A stretch of 48,881 nucleotides of DNA from a virus: the IMG/VR virus record IMGVR_UViG_3300028571_000040, positions 1-48,881 of that record; one strand, 5' to 3'. Positions 6,577-15,479 of this stretch are shown piece after piece. Numbering within the stretch: the first letter of the stretch is position 1; the number at the start of each line of letters is the position of its first letter. A program made the translations under genes and the position numbers. The notes beneath the pieces are model-generated. The model did no database searches and was not told the origin of the DNA. It worked only from the letters and a program-made list of their open reading frames with translations.

Positions 6577-6962
6577 TTATACACCTTCCTGCTTAATTCA
6601 AAATGAGGGCCGTCACGGAATGTTTTCCAGTCACCGCCCCATTCTATCTGATAACCAAGTGCCTCTGCTGATTTTTTCATGGCAACTGCAATCTTTTTAT
6701 AGTTTTCAAAATCCCAGTTTATTTTGCCGTCAACAATAGCCGCAAGATCAACTGCATGACCTGTTAAATGACGGCTATTCATTGTTTTTGATTTACCGGC
6801 GTTAAATAGCTCTTTTTGACGAGTTACGGACCGTAATCCTTCGATAACCTTAAAATCTATTTCAGTTATACGGATTGCATATTTGACAATATCGACTAGA
6901 TCAGAATGAACACCATATAGATTTTTTAGACTGGCTTCACTAAGTTTGAATTTATCGGACAT
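6573..6962 (-). CDS. Endolysin, M15-type peptidase (VanY / L-Ala-D-Glu endopeptidase family)
   Basis: The start was set at 6962 because GGAGAG lies 6 bases before that ATG; a longer reading to 6998 lacks a site. The product is 129 residues. Zinc ligands of the M15 family are visible: H65 and D72 in SRHLTGHAVDLA, and H120 in DGPHFEL. The preceding IEGLRSVTRQKELFNAG matches the family's substrate-cleft strand. It should cleave peptide cross-links or stems of peptidoglycan. It has no signal peptide, so it needs a holin for access. It sits between the holin candidate and the spanins in a standard lysis cassette. Confidence 0.92.
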   Translation of the reverse strand: MSDKFKLSEASLKNLYGVHSDLVDIVKYAIRITEIDFKVIEGLRSVTRQKELFNAGKSKTMNSRHLTGHAVDLAAIVDGKINWDFENYKKIAVAMKKSAEALGYQIEWGGDWKTFRDGPHFELSRKVYK

Positions 6963-7069
6963 AGTAAACTCTCCATACTCTTGACATTGTGCGGCCAACT
7001 ATAGGGACATTTTTATATAACACGATCCAGTCGGCATATAATATTTCTTTAGTAAACCAGTGCTTTATG

Positions 7070-7243
7070 TCAGTTTCTAGCATCAACTGATTTTTTATTT
7101 TTAGTAGTTAATGATTTTTTTATGTGTCCGTTGCTTTTATCTATAGCCATACAAAGTTTTTCCGTTGCATTGGAATTATTATTTCCGGCGCATACTAAAA
7201 GTTTTAAAATATCTTCAAATTTTCTATCTATATCAATGAACAT
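7070..7243 (-). CDS. 57-residue hypothetical protein in the lysis cassette
   Basis: It starts MFIDIDRKFEDILKLLVCAG and ends with a Lys-rich tail. It overlaps the holin-candidate gene by 11 bases and has GAGG 9 bases before its ATG, so translation should be coupled. No membrane span is seen. Its position between holin candidate and endolysin suggests a lysis accessory role, but that is only context. About 107 bases without a recognisable gene follow before the endolysin start. Confidence 0.55.
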   Translation of the reverse strand: MFIDIDRKFEDILKLLVCAGNNNSNATEKLCMAIDKSNGHIKKSLTTKNKKSVDARN

Positions 7244-7460
7244 CTAATTTACCCTCAACTCTTTCCATTATTTTAGAGTTATTATTTAAGGCATTAATAA
7301 CTTCAGAGCTTTGTTTACTAAACACATCAAGATTTTTATCTACAAGCTTTTCGTACTTTTCTTGTGATTTTATATTATCCTGCCTGAATTGTACGGCAAA
7401 ATAAAAAAGGACAGCCGCGACTGGTACACCTTTTAATATTTCGATTAGCGCAGCTTCCAT
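7233..7460 (-). CDS. Holin candidate, one N-terminal span plus coiled coil
   Basis: A 75-residue protein. Residues 1-24 (ALIEILKGVPVAAVLFYFAV) form one transmembrane helix; the rest is a heptad-like helix rich in Lys, Asn and Val. The layout resembles BhlA/UviB-type phage holin-like proteins, which also begin with an E-A-A/I segment before the span. It lies just upstream of the endolysin. It is the only clear membrane protein before the spanins, so holin is the likely role, but the assignment rests on topology and position. Confidence 0.6.
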   Translation of the reverse strand: MEAALIEILKGVPVAAVLFYFAVQFRQDNIKSQEKYEKLVDKNLDVFSKQSSEVINALNNNSKIMERVEGKLDVH

Positions 7461-7470
7461 TAATTCTCAC

Positions 7471-7836
7471 TTATTTTTGAGTTGGCTTTTCTGGGATTTC
7501 ATTTTGAGATACCCCCCTTGCAATATTTCTCAATTCAGATCTGTAGATTTTCCATTGACTGGCAATATCTCCGGGCTGCGCGTTTGATAAATAGCTACCG
7601 TCTGTAAATTCATAATCAGCGGTTGCCATGTAATCACACTCTGATAAAAGCTTGGTTGCTTTGTTTGCTCTTTTTTTCTGTGTAATTATGATTTCGGCCT
7701 GAATAGACAATTCATTTATCTCTTGCTCTGTTGGCTTTGCAATATTATCGTCTACCCAATCAAGGCTTTCATATGTTTCGCCAACGCTATATTTTGCGCC
7801 GGGAAAACAGTTTATTAAAATATCTGATATGTGCAT
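7471..7836 (-). CDS. Tail fibre assembly chaperone-like protein
   Basis: The start was set at 7836 (MHISDILINCFPGAKYSVGE) because GGAG lies 7 bases upstream; the longer reading to 7878 lies in the fibre gene. The product is 121 residues. The C-terminal half, ANKATKLLSECDY followed by SQWKIYRSELRNIARG, matches the pattern of small phage tail assembly chaperones encoded next to fibre genes (a D-Y turn, then W-x-x-Y-R-x-x-L-R). It probably helps the adjacent fibre fold or trimerise. The exact family assignment is inference. Confidence 0.68.
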   Translation of the reverse strand: MHISDILINCFPGAKYSVGETYESLDWVDDNIAKPTEQEINELSIQAEIIITQKKRANKATKLLSECDYMATADYEFTDGSYLSNAQPGDIASQWKIYRSELRNIARGVSQNEIPEKPTQK

Positions 7837-7837
7837 G

Positions 7838-8971
7838 TTAAGCTCCAATTTCTTCAACAATAATTGTAGATGCAGCACGCGCTGTCAATGCTGTATCAGT
7901 ATCTCCGTTTTCGCGGTTTACACGACCATTAACGGACCACATCTGTACGGCATAGGTGGTAGAAGATGTAGTTGAAGGGCTATCTACAAAAGACATGATC
8001 ATACTTTGTTGTCCGTCAGAAGCGATGCCACTGTCATTAGACAATGCAGAAGTTGCCTGTGAACGTGCGCTTGCAGCATCCCCAACGCATATTGGCGTTC
8101 CTCCGCGCGTCAATCTTAAATGAAGCGGCGTGGCGGCGCTAAGGCATCCTACGTTAACACTGCAAATAATTTTAACCCTAGACGATGTGGCAGATGGTGT
8201 AATTGAAACAGATAGTCCGGTGACATCAACCCATGCGCTTGCGGTCGTGCTAAAAGTGTCTGTTTTTACAGTCTGTAATACCTGAAGGGTTTTGCCTGCT
8301 GTTACATTAAGCGTTGTGCCAGTCATAGATACATTAGTACCCATTGTGATTGCAGCTAAATTTCCAGTTGATCCTCTACCAAGTAATTGAGAAGCTGCCA
8401 AAGCCAAATCAGTAGGGTTTGCAGATCCAGAAGTCGCGTTAACCTTAACAGTGTTAGCCGCCATATTTGCAAGCTTGGCGTTTGTTATCGAATCATCGGC
8501 AACACCAGAAGAGCTAGAAACTCTAAATTCATCAGAGGCTAGGTTATAATACGCAGAATATACTATTCCTGTCTGTAAAGCTCCGGATGCTAGTGCTGTT
8601 CCAGCTGCATCTTTTAAGTTCCTGGTTCCAATTGTTGATATATTGATTGTAGACGCGCCAGTGTTAGCGTTATCAGGAATAAAACGAACCTGCATGCCGT
8701 CAAAATATGCCTCTGGCTGCACCCAGTCACCAACACGGCTTAGAACATAGGCGTTTGCAGTCCCGCCATCTTCATAGAAATCAGCAGACTGCGCGGCCAT
8801 GGTCATTGACCGTGCCAATTGTTCCACGTCTGGATCTGCGGCTGTTTCTGCTGATGGATCGAGCGTCTGGCCGGATGCCAGAACCGCGTTTTCATTTTCC
8901 TGCATAAGGCTGTTAAAACCGTTAGCAGCGAGGGTTGAAGTCAAGTCAGTTTTATTACTTATATTTTTCAT
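7838..8971 (-). CDS. Tail fibre protein, paralogous N-terminus with a beta-sandwich tip
   Basis: A 377-residue protein with GGGAAA before the ATG. Residues 1-155 are colinear with the N-terminus of the next fibre (9017-10003): shared segments include ANGFNS, ENENAV, ASGQTLD, QSADFY, VRFIP and YYNLA.DEFR. The middle ([30 protein letters not shown]) is a fibre shaft sequence common in phages. The last 130 residues ([20 protein letters not shown] and on, with [12 protein letters not shown]) look like a jelly-roll receptor-binding tip. It is followed by its likely chaperone gene. The paralogy suggests a common baseplate attachment domain with different tips. Confidence 0.82.
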   Translation of the reverse strand: MKNISNKTDLTSTLAANGFNSLMQENENAVLASGQTLDPSAETAADPDVEQLARSMTMAAQSADFYEDGGTANAYVLSRVGDWVQPEAYFDGMQVRFIPDNANTGASTINISTIGTRNLKDAAGTALASGALQTGIVYSAYYNLASDEFRVSSSSGVADDSITNAKLANMAANTVKVNATSGSANPTDLALAASQLLGRGSTGNLAAITMGTNVSMTGTTLNVTAGKTLQVLQTVKTDTFSTTASAWVDVTGLSVSITPSATSSRVKIICSVNVGCLSAATPLHLRLTRGGTPICVGDAASARSQATSALSNDSGIASDGQQSMIMSFVDSPSTTSSTTYAVQMWSVNGRVNRENGDTDTALTARAASTIIVEEIGA

Positions 8972-9016
8972 TTTTATTTCCCTGTAATAGGATAATATCC
9001 GATTTTTTGACCGTTG

Positions 9017-10003
9017 TTAAGTTTTAATAATATAGTTAGTTACTAATGAAGGCTGGACGTTTCTATGGGGTTGTCCGCCGCCTGCGCTTTGACTGGTCAT
9101 ATTCGCTGCACCGCCGCCCGAACCTACATTCGCCAATGCAGGCCATGAGTTTGAACCGCCCTCATCAACTAGGGTTGCTTCAAAGTTGTTTTGGTGAGTG
9201 TGAGCTGGCAATTCGTTTGTAACCAGCGTATGAGACTGTGACCCGCCGTTAGCCCCAAGCACAGTAGCGATAAAACCGCTAATGGCGTTTGTAATACGGT
9301 TAGCCGCAGTGCCGCCCATATCGTCTTTACCAACCGCAACACGTCCTCTTAAATCAGGCACGTTAAATGTACTGGAACCGTCGCCATTACCGTAGGCAGT
9401 GCCAATAATTCCGAACAGGGTTGCGAATGTCGTACGGCTTACGGCGCTGCCATCGCATAGCAAGAAACCAGCAGGGGCCGTTGTGCCAGCAAAGGCAAAA
9501 ATAGATCCTGTAGGAACAGGCGTAACCGATGCGGCGGATATACCCGCATAAATGCGGAATTCGTCCGCAGCTAGGTTGTAATATGCCTCAACAAGCCTAG
9601 TGCTGGATAAATCGCCGGATACCAGATTAGACCCGTCATTGTTTTTCAGGTTTTTAACGCCTAAAGATATTACGTTAATTGTGCATGATGTCGTATTGGC
9701 ATTCGCGGGAATAAAACGCACGCGCATCCCAGAAAAATAAGCGGTTGGTTGCACCCACGATCCGACCACATTTAACACATAGGCATTCGCCACGCCACCG
9801 TCCGCATAAAAATCAGCAGATTGAGTGCATATGGTCATGGCCCGCGCAAGCTGCTGCGTATCTGGATCGGGAGTTGTTTCGCTTGTCGCGTCTAGCGTTT
9901 GACCGGAAGCAGTTACGGCGTTTTCATTTTCTTCTGCGTGGCTATTAAAACCATTGGCCGGAAGGGTGCTTATGTCGTCTACTTTATTGGCTAGGTTTTT
10001 CAT
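9017..10003 (-). CDS. Tail fibre protein with phage tail-collar domain
   Basis: A 328-residue protein with GGAGAAAT before the ATG. Its first 155 residues parallel the fibre at 7838-8971. From residue 160, VPTGSIFAFAGTTAPAGFLL, then CDGSAVSRTTFATLF and FNVPDLRGRVAVGKD, is the tail-collar domain found in many receptor-binding fibres. ELPAHTH and the ending PSLVTNYIIK are the usual C-terminal elements. It directly follows the gp48-like gene, the standard site for Mu-type tail fibres. It likely forms a trimer at the baseplate that contacts the host surface. Confidence 0.88.
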   Translation of the reverse strand: MKNLANKVDDISTLPANGFNSHAEENENAVTASGQTLDATSETTPDPDTQQLARAMTICTQSADFYADGGVANAYVLNVVGSWVQPTAYFSGMRVRFIPANANTTSCTINVISLGVKNLKNNDGSNLVSGDLSSTRLVEAYYNLAADEFRIYAGISAASVTPVPTGSIFAFAGTTAPAGFLLCDGSAVSRTTFATLFGIIGTAYGNGDGSSTFNVPDLRGRVAVGKDDMGGTAANRITNAISGFIATVLGANGGSQSHTLVTNELPAHTHQNNFEATLVDEGGSNSWPALANVGSGGGAANMTSQSAGGGQPHRNVQPSLVTNYIIKT

Positions 10004-10021
10004 TTATTTCTCCATTTTATA

Positions 10022-10639
10022 TTATAACAACGCGCCATAGCGGAATATAATTTCGCAGTTTGCGGGGGCAAGCTTTCTAAACAAACATTCAATAATGCCC
10101 GTTAATCCAGCCGTAAAAGGTATAGGAACAGGCAAAGCAAAAACCTCGCGCCTATCAGCAAGATCTACAAATATCGTATGAGATGCTGCCTTTTTATCTG
10201 CAAAAAATCTAATCGGGAATGTCATAGGGAATACCCCATTTTCCATTCCGTTTGTTACAATAGCCGTAAAGCCTAGCGTATTTGCCAGCCGGACAAAATC
10301 ATTGGCAGTCTGTATCCCACTAAATTCTGTCAGCTTTAAAAGAACAAGGCGGCGCGCAGTTTCTAAGTCCTCACCGCTTTTAAAGCAATCATCAGGTATG
10401 CCTACGCTTTGTTCCCATTCGCGCAATAGCTTTTCTGTTTGCCGAGCGTCAAGTTCATTTATCGCATCTTCGATAAGCAGAGATAATCTAAAATATTCAA
10501 ACGCAAGTCCTATAATAAGCTTGCCTATAGTGCTATCTGAATTGCTCTTATTCGCCCATGCGTAACCGTCTGGCAAATGTGATGCCAATATTTGCGCTTG
10601 TGTCTCTACGGTTCTAGGTGAAAAGTCTATGCTTGTCAT
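10022..10639 (-). CDS. Mu gp48-like (YmfQ) tail protein
   Basis: A 205-residue protein. The N-terminus places RTVETQAQILASHLPDGYAW and LLREWEQSVGIPDDC as in DUF2313/YmfQ proteins: a P-x-G-x-A-W turn, a helical bundle (DAINELDARQTEKLLREW) and the E-x-x-x-G-I-P-D-D motif. The gene overlaps gp47 by 4 bases. In Mu-like phages this protein links the baseplate wedge to the tail fibre, which fits its place just before the fibre genes. Confidence 0.88.
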   Translation of the reverse strand: MTSIDFSPRTVETQAQILASHLPDGYAWANKSNSDSTIGKLIIGLAFEYFRLSLLIEDAINELDARQTEKLLREWEQSVGIPDDCFKSGEDLETARRLVLLKLTEFSGIQTANDFVRLANTLGFTAIVTNGMENGVFPMTFPIRFFADKKAASHTIFVDLADRREVFALPVPIPFTAGLTGIIECLFRKLAPANCEIIFRYGALL

Positions 10640-11940
10640 GTAAATGATACCGTCCCCAGTCTGCCAATTTCACCAGATCCGATTGTAATATTGGCGCTTG
10701 GCGTTGTTAGTGTAAAGCTATCAAGGAATTCACCTGTTTCAGTGTCCTGCGTTTCAATGATAGCCGCACGATATTTATCGGTTGTTATAGTTGTTTCGAA
10801 TTTAATTGTGTCCTGATAAAATGCTTCAAGGTTGGCTATAATAGCCGCTCTCATAGTTGGCGTATCTGGAGATATTGCCGAAAACGTGAAATTTGTCACA
10901 ACGGGAGTTGGTGCCAATACATAGACGTTTGAAGGGTCACTTGTGGCCGGTAATAGCGTCAAGATTGAATCTCGAACCTTAGTAATTTCCGTCGCGCTAG
11001 GAATGGGGTTTATGTCGTTATCACGCAAGAAATAAATAGTTACATCACCAACAGAAGGCGTAACGATTTTAATAAAAACACGAGTTACGCCGGAAATTTC
11101 AAGGGCTTTTTTCTCAATGGCCGCAGGGTTAAAGTTAGCCACAGGATTAGCCCGCGCGCGCAAAATACGTTCACGAAACGCATCTTCTGTTTCCTCATCC
11201 GCACCGCCAGTTAGTCCGTCAAGTCGCACATAGGCTAGGCTGTTAACGCCTGTCAATGTTTCTGAAATAGTTAATACTCCACCACTATCTAGATTAGATG
11301 ATTGTCCAGCGTCCACGCTTTCAACTGTTGCTATAGCGCCGGTAAATGAACCTGATATGGTGCCTGTTGCGGGCGTTGCGGGCGTTCCTGAAACTGTATA
11401 AGAAAACGTGTCCGCATCAATAACAGTCACAACAAAAGAGCCGTTATATTCTGTCTCTACAGCGCCGCTTATATTAATAGTCATTCCCGTTGCCAGATTA
11501 TGGCCTGCTCTTGTTGCGGTTGCAGTCGATCCGCTGCGTGTGATAGTTGTGATTACAAATGTGTTTAAAACAAGGCTAACGCCAAGCTGCACTTCGAATT
11601 GTAAACCTTCTGCATTGGTAAATAGCGTATTAGTTGGGACCACAGAGCCGGCAATGCCTGTAATTACAATCTGGCCTGATGATACGGTCGCAGGCAATTG
11701 TGAAAGTCCCTGATATTGCCCCCATCTCCCTAGATATATTCCCGTCGCAGTTTGAGGAAATGCCTGATCTAAAACTTGTTGCAAAAGTAATTGTAAATCG
11801 TAAATACGGCCGGATAATGAATCGGCAATGGCGCGCAAGAAAGAACCCACAATAGTAGGATCGGAACCGGGCAAATAGTTGCGAATATCAGACCGTACAC
11901 GCTCTATAATAGTCCGTAAGCTGTCAAAATTAAGAGCCAT
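10636..11940 (-). CDS. Baseplate J / Mu gp47-like wedge protein with an inserted beta-domain
   Basis: A 434-residue protein. The N-terminus (DSLRTIIERVRSDIRNYLPG, then FLRAIADSLSG) and the core (GLTGGADEETEDAFRERIL, NPAAIEKKALEISGVTRVF) match the baseplate J/gp47 family that forms the wedge of contractile tails. Residues about 130-195 form an extra module (ITRSGSTATATRAGHNLATG, YNGSFVVTVIDADTFSYTV) of Ig-like or beta-sandwich type that the basic family lacks. A related module occurs in the tail protein at 19671-20750. It overlaps gp46 by 11 bases. Confidence 0.92.
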   Translation of the reverse strand: MALNFDSLRTIIERVRSDIRNYLPGSDPTIVGSFLRAIADSLSGRIYDLQLLLQQVLDQAFPQTATGIYLGRWGQYQGLSQLPATVSSGQIVITGIAGSVVPTNTLFTNAEGLQFEVQLGVSLVLNTFVITTITRSGSTATATRAGHNLATGMTINISGAVETEYNGSFVVTVIDADTFSYTVSGTPATPATGTISGSFTGAIATVESVDAGQSSNLDSGGVLTISETLTGVNSLAYVRLDGLTGGADEETEDAFRERILRARANPVANFNPAAIEKKALEISGVTRVFIKIVTPSVGDVTIYFLRDNDINPIPSATEITKVRDSILTLLPATSDPSNVYVLAPTPVVTNFTFSAISPDTPTMRAAIIANLEAFYQDTIKFETTITTDKYRAAIIETQDTETGEFLDSFTLTTPSANITIGSGEIGRLGTVSFT

Positions 11941-12388
11941 TCGCAGTATTCTCCCATAACTTAACGTATCTTGTTTCTGTCTGTCCGGTTAAAGACGTTA
12001 TTACTATTGTTAGCGCTATACCATAGCTAGGTACAATTTCGCCGGAAACATCGATAGACTGCGCCATGCCCTGCACGACAAGCCATTCCAGACATTGACG
12101 GGCAAAGTCCACGGCGGCATTTAAAACATTTTGGGTAAGCCGCTCTTGATAGACAAGCCATAGCAATGATCCCATCTCGTAACCTTCAATAGGCGGGGCG
12201 ACATTGCCAAGCCAGCCACGGCGGTTTTGTGGGACGGCGACTTGTGTTTGTGAAGCTCTTGCATCACTAAAAAGGGAAACAATAAGGGCGGTATCAAAAC
12301 TATCCGTTCCTTTTAGATCGCCATTCGTATCTAAAATAACATCATAAATTCCAGTAGTTGCGTTTTGAACAAGTGCCACATCCTGCAT
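11930..12388 (-). CDS. Mu gp46-like baseplate protein
   Basis: A 152-residue protein. The segments LFSDARASQTQVAVPQNRRG and WLGN followed by GSLLWLVYQERLTQNVLNAA are the hallmark of the GP46 family: an R-R-G-W-x-G-N motif, then an S-x-L-W-L helix. It is a baseplate wedge component homologous in role to T4 gp25. It lies between the spike gene (gp45) and the gp47 gene, as in Mu. No strong ribosome binding site is visible before the ATG, and a 40-base gap precedes it. Confidence 0.9.
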   Translation of the reverse strand: MQDVALVQNATTGIYDVILDTNGDLKGTDSFDTALIVSLFSDARASQTQVAVPQNRRGWLGNVAPPIEGYEMGSLLWLVYQERLTQNVLNAAVDFARQCLEWLVVQGMAQSIDVSGEIVPSYGIALTIVITSLTGQTETRYVKLWENTANGS

Positions 12389-12428
12389 GGGTTTTATCTT
12401 AACACATTTTTAGCTTTTTTCCAGCATC

Positions 12429-13025
12429 TTAAACAGGTACTCCCGTATTTGCACCGCCAGCCAATACCCCGCCGTGAACGTGTGTATTGAATGACTTGCC
12501 GTTGCTGATATGATCCTGCGCTGTACTCGTGCCAGTCATCGATATATTCCCATTTATCTGTAAATTACCATTAACAACGCCGCCGCCGGATGCATTGATT
12601 GTTACAGACGGCGCTGTCAATTCAATCTCTGTCCCGGCGGTTATGGTTACGCTCATGGCTGCGTTTACGGTGACATTAGCATCCGGGCAGTTAATAACGA
12701 TATTGCCATCCTCATCAAATTTAATAGATGCCTGCGTTAAATAATTACCAATTTGCAATTCGCCCGGCTTAAGGTTTTTAAACCGCATTTTCATATAATC
12801 AAAAATGCCCAGCTTTGTGCCTTCCCGGCCCTGTACCTGAAAAAGCAAGCCGATTGATTTAACAGGCGGGTTGCTGCATATGCCATATGGTGAAAGGCGT
12901 GTGACAGACGTTGGCTTGCCGTTATAGCTGGCCTGCGTTTTAGGGTAATCTTCTCCATCGCTACTTGCCTGCGTTATGACCGCCATTTTTATCAGATTTA
13001 TAAGCTTATTCATTGGTTTGCTCAC
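12429..13025 (-). CDS. Mu gp45-like baseplate spike (baseplate assembly protein V family)
   Basis: A 198-residue protein. The start is given at GTG 13025; an ATG at 13013 is the alternative. The N-terminal OB-like domain (ISLIRLSPYG-type: VTRLSPYGICSNPPVKSIGL) is followed by beta-helical repeats (INCPDANVTVNAAMSVTITA) and the tip sequence KSFNTHVHGGVLAGGANTG. The H-x-H pair in the tip matches the metal-binding apex of P2 gpV and Mu gp45 spikes. It forms a trimeric membrane-piercing needle at the end of the tail tube. It overlaps the hub gene by 20 bases. Confidence 0.9.
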   Translation of the reverse strand: MSKPMNKLINLIKMAVITQASSDGEDYPKTQASYNGKPTSVTRLSPYGICSNPPVKSIGLLFQVQGREGTKLGIFDYMKMRFKNLKPGELQIGNYLTQASIKFDEDGNIVINCPDANVTVNAAMSVTITAGTEIELTAPSVTINASGGGVVNGNLQINGNISMTGTSTAQDHISNGKSFNTHVHGGVLAGGANTGVPV

Positions 13026-14166
13026 TTAATGCCAGATACTCTTCTACGCTTGTAACGCCAATAAATCCGCCAATATTATTATCGCTCACAAAACTATCCG
13101 CTGTATTTTCCCGTGAAGCTTCTGCCTGATCCCGAAGGGCTTGCAGCGTGTAAGCATCTTGATAGGTAAATTCAAGCTCTGTATTAGAGCCGTTGTTAAG
13201 GTCATAGCTCATGGTTATTGTATGTAAAAGCATTTGCGCAGATATCTGGCAAAAATCATCATTAATTTCTGCCAGCCTGTTAATCTCATACGGACTGCCA
13301 TTGATCGTATGGCCATGAACAACGCATTTGTAATTCAAGCTATTAGCGCGGTTTATATTGGCCTCGAATTGCGCCCGGTTAAATGATCCAATATTTGTTT
13401 CATCTTCCTCTGTGATAAAATCCAGATTGCGCGAAGGCCGTATTTCATTATCAGTGGATGATCCTATGGATGATACGATTTGTTCCTCATCCGCACTGGA
13501 TTCAATCGGGTTTTCCTGTGAATGTGCGGTATATGTGTAAAATCTTTTTGTATAATCAATATCTAGTGATGATGATAAAATGTTATTACCGCTATTATTT
13601 TGCAATCTCTGTAAGTTTAACTGCAAAAAAGCATTCTGCGCCCGTAAAAATACCAGATCACCATCGCCGTTTGTGGTTAAAAGAAACTTTTGACGGGCCG
13701 CATATTTGTTTAGAAAGTCGAATATAGTTTCACCAACTTCTGCACTGACAACAGTGCCAGACGTAAAATCATCTATTGTCCCGGCTTCATTTACAATCCG
13801 TATATAGTTCATATTACCATTGTCTAATACACGGCGGGCAAGCGTCGCAAACGGCAAAGGCCCGATAAACTCACGGACTTTCTGGACAGTTGAGTCGCCT
13901 ATGTCGCATGTACGATCCCGGCCAGATATATTTATTATATGCTCTGTTGGCCCTTGATTAACAGTAAGCCGCTCGATATATCCATTTAATACACGCACGC
14001 CATCGGCTAAAACCTCGATACGATCCCCTATTTTAACAGGCAAAATATTAAACCTAGTCGCCGTTGTTTCGCACTCAAAAAAACCGCAAAGCTCTTTTAG
14101 CGTCCGGCGGAATGATATGCTTATTGCCTGATTATATTCGATACCATTGACGCGCAGGGTTAGCAT
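13006..14166 (-). CDS. Mu gp44-like baseplate hub protein
   Basis: A 386-residue protein. The N-terminus, LRVNGIEYNQAISISFRRTL, and the strand RIEVLADGVRVLNGYIERL are typical of the gp44/gpD/gp27 hub family (a tube-like beta-barrel domain). GRDRTCDIGDSTV marks the second domain, and DFLNKYAARQKFLLTTNGDG the third. The hub anchors the spike and closes the tube. The gene is coupled to the neighbouring gp43-like gene with a one-base stop/start overlap. Confidence 0.88.
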   Translation of the reverse strand: MLTLRVNGIEYNQAISISFRRTLKELCGFFECETTATRFNILPVKIGDRIEVLADGVRVLNGYIERLTVNQGPTEHIINISGRDRTCDIGDSTVQKVREFIGPLPFATLARRVLDNGNMNYIRIVNEAGTIDDFTSGTVVSAEVGETIFDFLNKYAARQKFLLTTNGDGDLVFLRAQNAFLQLNLQRLQNNSGNNILSSSLDIDYTKRFYTYTAHSQENPIESSADEEQIVSSIGSSTDNEIRPSRNLDFITEEDETNIGSFNRAQFEANINRANSLNYKCVVHGHTINGSPYEINRLAEINDDFCQISAQMLLHTITMSYDLNNGSNTELEFTYQDAYTLQALRDQAEASRENTADSFVSDNNIGGFIGVTSVEEYLALSEQTNE

Positions 14167-15479
14167 TAATCACTGACCCCCTTGATCGGCTCCGTAATGA
14201 TAGAAACACTTACATTCTGATTAAGGTTTTTAATAACATCTATATTATCTATTGATCCGTAATATTGATATGTTACAAGAGCCAAGCTTGTTTGTGATGG
14301 ATTAATATCGACAATACGCCATACGTTTTGAAGCTTTTCATCCATAACTTGCAATGTATTTGTACGGATTAAAGACAATGCCGAACGTACGTCAGGATCA
14401 CGGCCTAGCGTTCCTTCTTCTGCATTCTCGATAAGAGCGCTATATCTTTCATTTAGATTATCACGGACAAATAAAAGATCATTCTCTGTTCTGTAATTAG
14501 CATATGCCGCCGCCTCAAAAAAGCTTATAAGCGCATTAATACGGCAATGATCCTCTATAACTCCTAGATTAGCTTCAAGATCAATACGCTTTGCAGTTGT
14601 CAATGGCTTTTTAACACGGCCAGAGTTATAATAACACAAGGACTGCCAAGCCGCTATAAGCTGAGCCGGGTTATCCGCCGTTGCCAATGCCGACCGATAA
14701 AGTGTTCGTGATGATGATGCATAGCCAGATCCAATACGAACCGCTGTTCCAGACGTGTTATCTATCCGTCGTACGGTATCGAACAAATCGCCAAGCCGTC
14801 CGATATTCAAAGCGTCTACGCCACCTATACCGCCCGCAAATAGGTTGCTCGTTTCCGATACAAAGCCCTGCGCCAGTCCTATAAATCCGCTTGCCGTGTT
14901 AACACTTTCATTGTAAACCGCCCGTAATTCAATGGCAGTCTTAACCGCCGCCGTTATCTGGTTATATGATGATTTTGCCGCACGTAATACGTCATTAAAT
15001 CTTGTATCCCGATATATACGAATAAGGCTATTATCAATGCTATCGAATGATATGCCCGCCAGCCGCGATACCTTGCGGATTGTCGCACCAATATCAGACA
15101 ATGAGATATTAGGCTCCGTCCGGCTAAACGTGATATCAAACTTAAATTCACCAACGCTTGTGTCGTCGCTGGATGACGTGTAATCAAGCGCAACGCACGT
15201 AATACGGCCAAGGGAAGGATGGACAAGAATGCCTGTGCCTTGTTGCTCTAGTGCCTGCTCCAGCCTTATACGGCGTTCTATAGCGTCAAGACCATGAACA
15301 ACCGCCGTGATAGAAAATTCAGGGGCTGCGGCACCTAGCTGCTCAACAAAGCGCTTACGATTGGTTCCGGGATAATCTTTAACAGCGGATTTAATCCCGC
15401 TTTTCTTGCTTTCAGACGGCACAAGAAACGAGATACCCCGATATGATGCAGGCTGTAATTTACTGATAACGCCACTCAT
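14166..15479 (-). CDS. Mu gp43-like DNA circularisation / tail protein
   Basis: A 437-residue protein. The N-terminus, LQPASYRGISFLVPSESKKS, then LEQALEQQGTGILVHPSLG, matches the DNA circularisation N-terminal domain of Mu gpN and its relatives: a S-Y-R-G-x-x-F opening and a G-x-G-x-L-V-H-P strand. Despite the family name, it is a tail/baseplate component between tape measure and hub. The central region is helical. The gene overlaps the tape-measure stop (ATGA). Confidence 0.88.
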   Translation of the reverse strand: MSGVISKLQPASYRGISFLVPSESKKSGIKSAVKDYPGTNRKRFVEQLGAAAPEFSITAVVHGLDAIERRIRLEQALEQQGTGILVHPSLGRITCVALDYTSSSDDTSVGEFKFDITFSRTEPNISLSDIGATIRKVSRLAGISFDSIDNSLIRIYRDTRFNDVLRAAKSSYNQITAAVKTAIELRAVYNESVNTASGFIGLAQGFVSETSNLFAGGIGGVDALNIGRLGDLFDTVRRIDNTSGTAVRIGSGYASSSRTLYRSALATADNPAQLIAAWQSLCYYNSGRVKKPLTTAKRIDLEANLGVIEDHCRINALISFFEAAAYANYRTENDLLFVRDNLNERYSALIENAEEGTLGRDPDVRSALSLIRTNTLQVMDEKLQNVWRIVDINPSQTSLALVTYQYYGSIDNIDVIKNLNQNVSVSIITEPIKGVSD

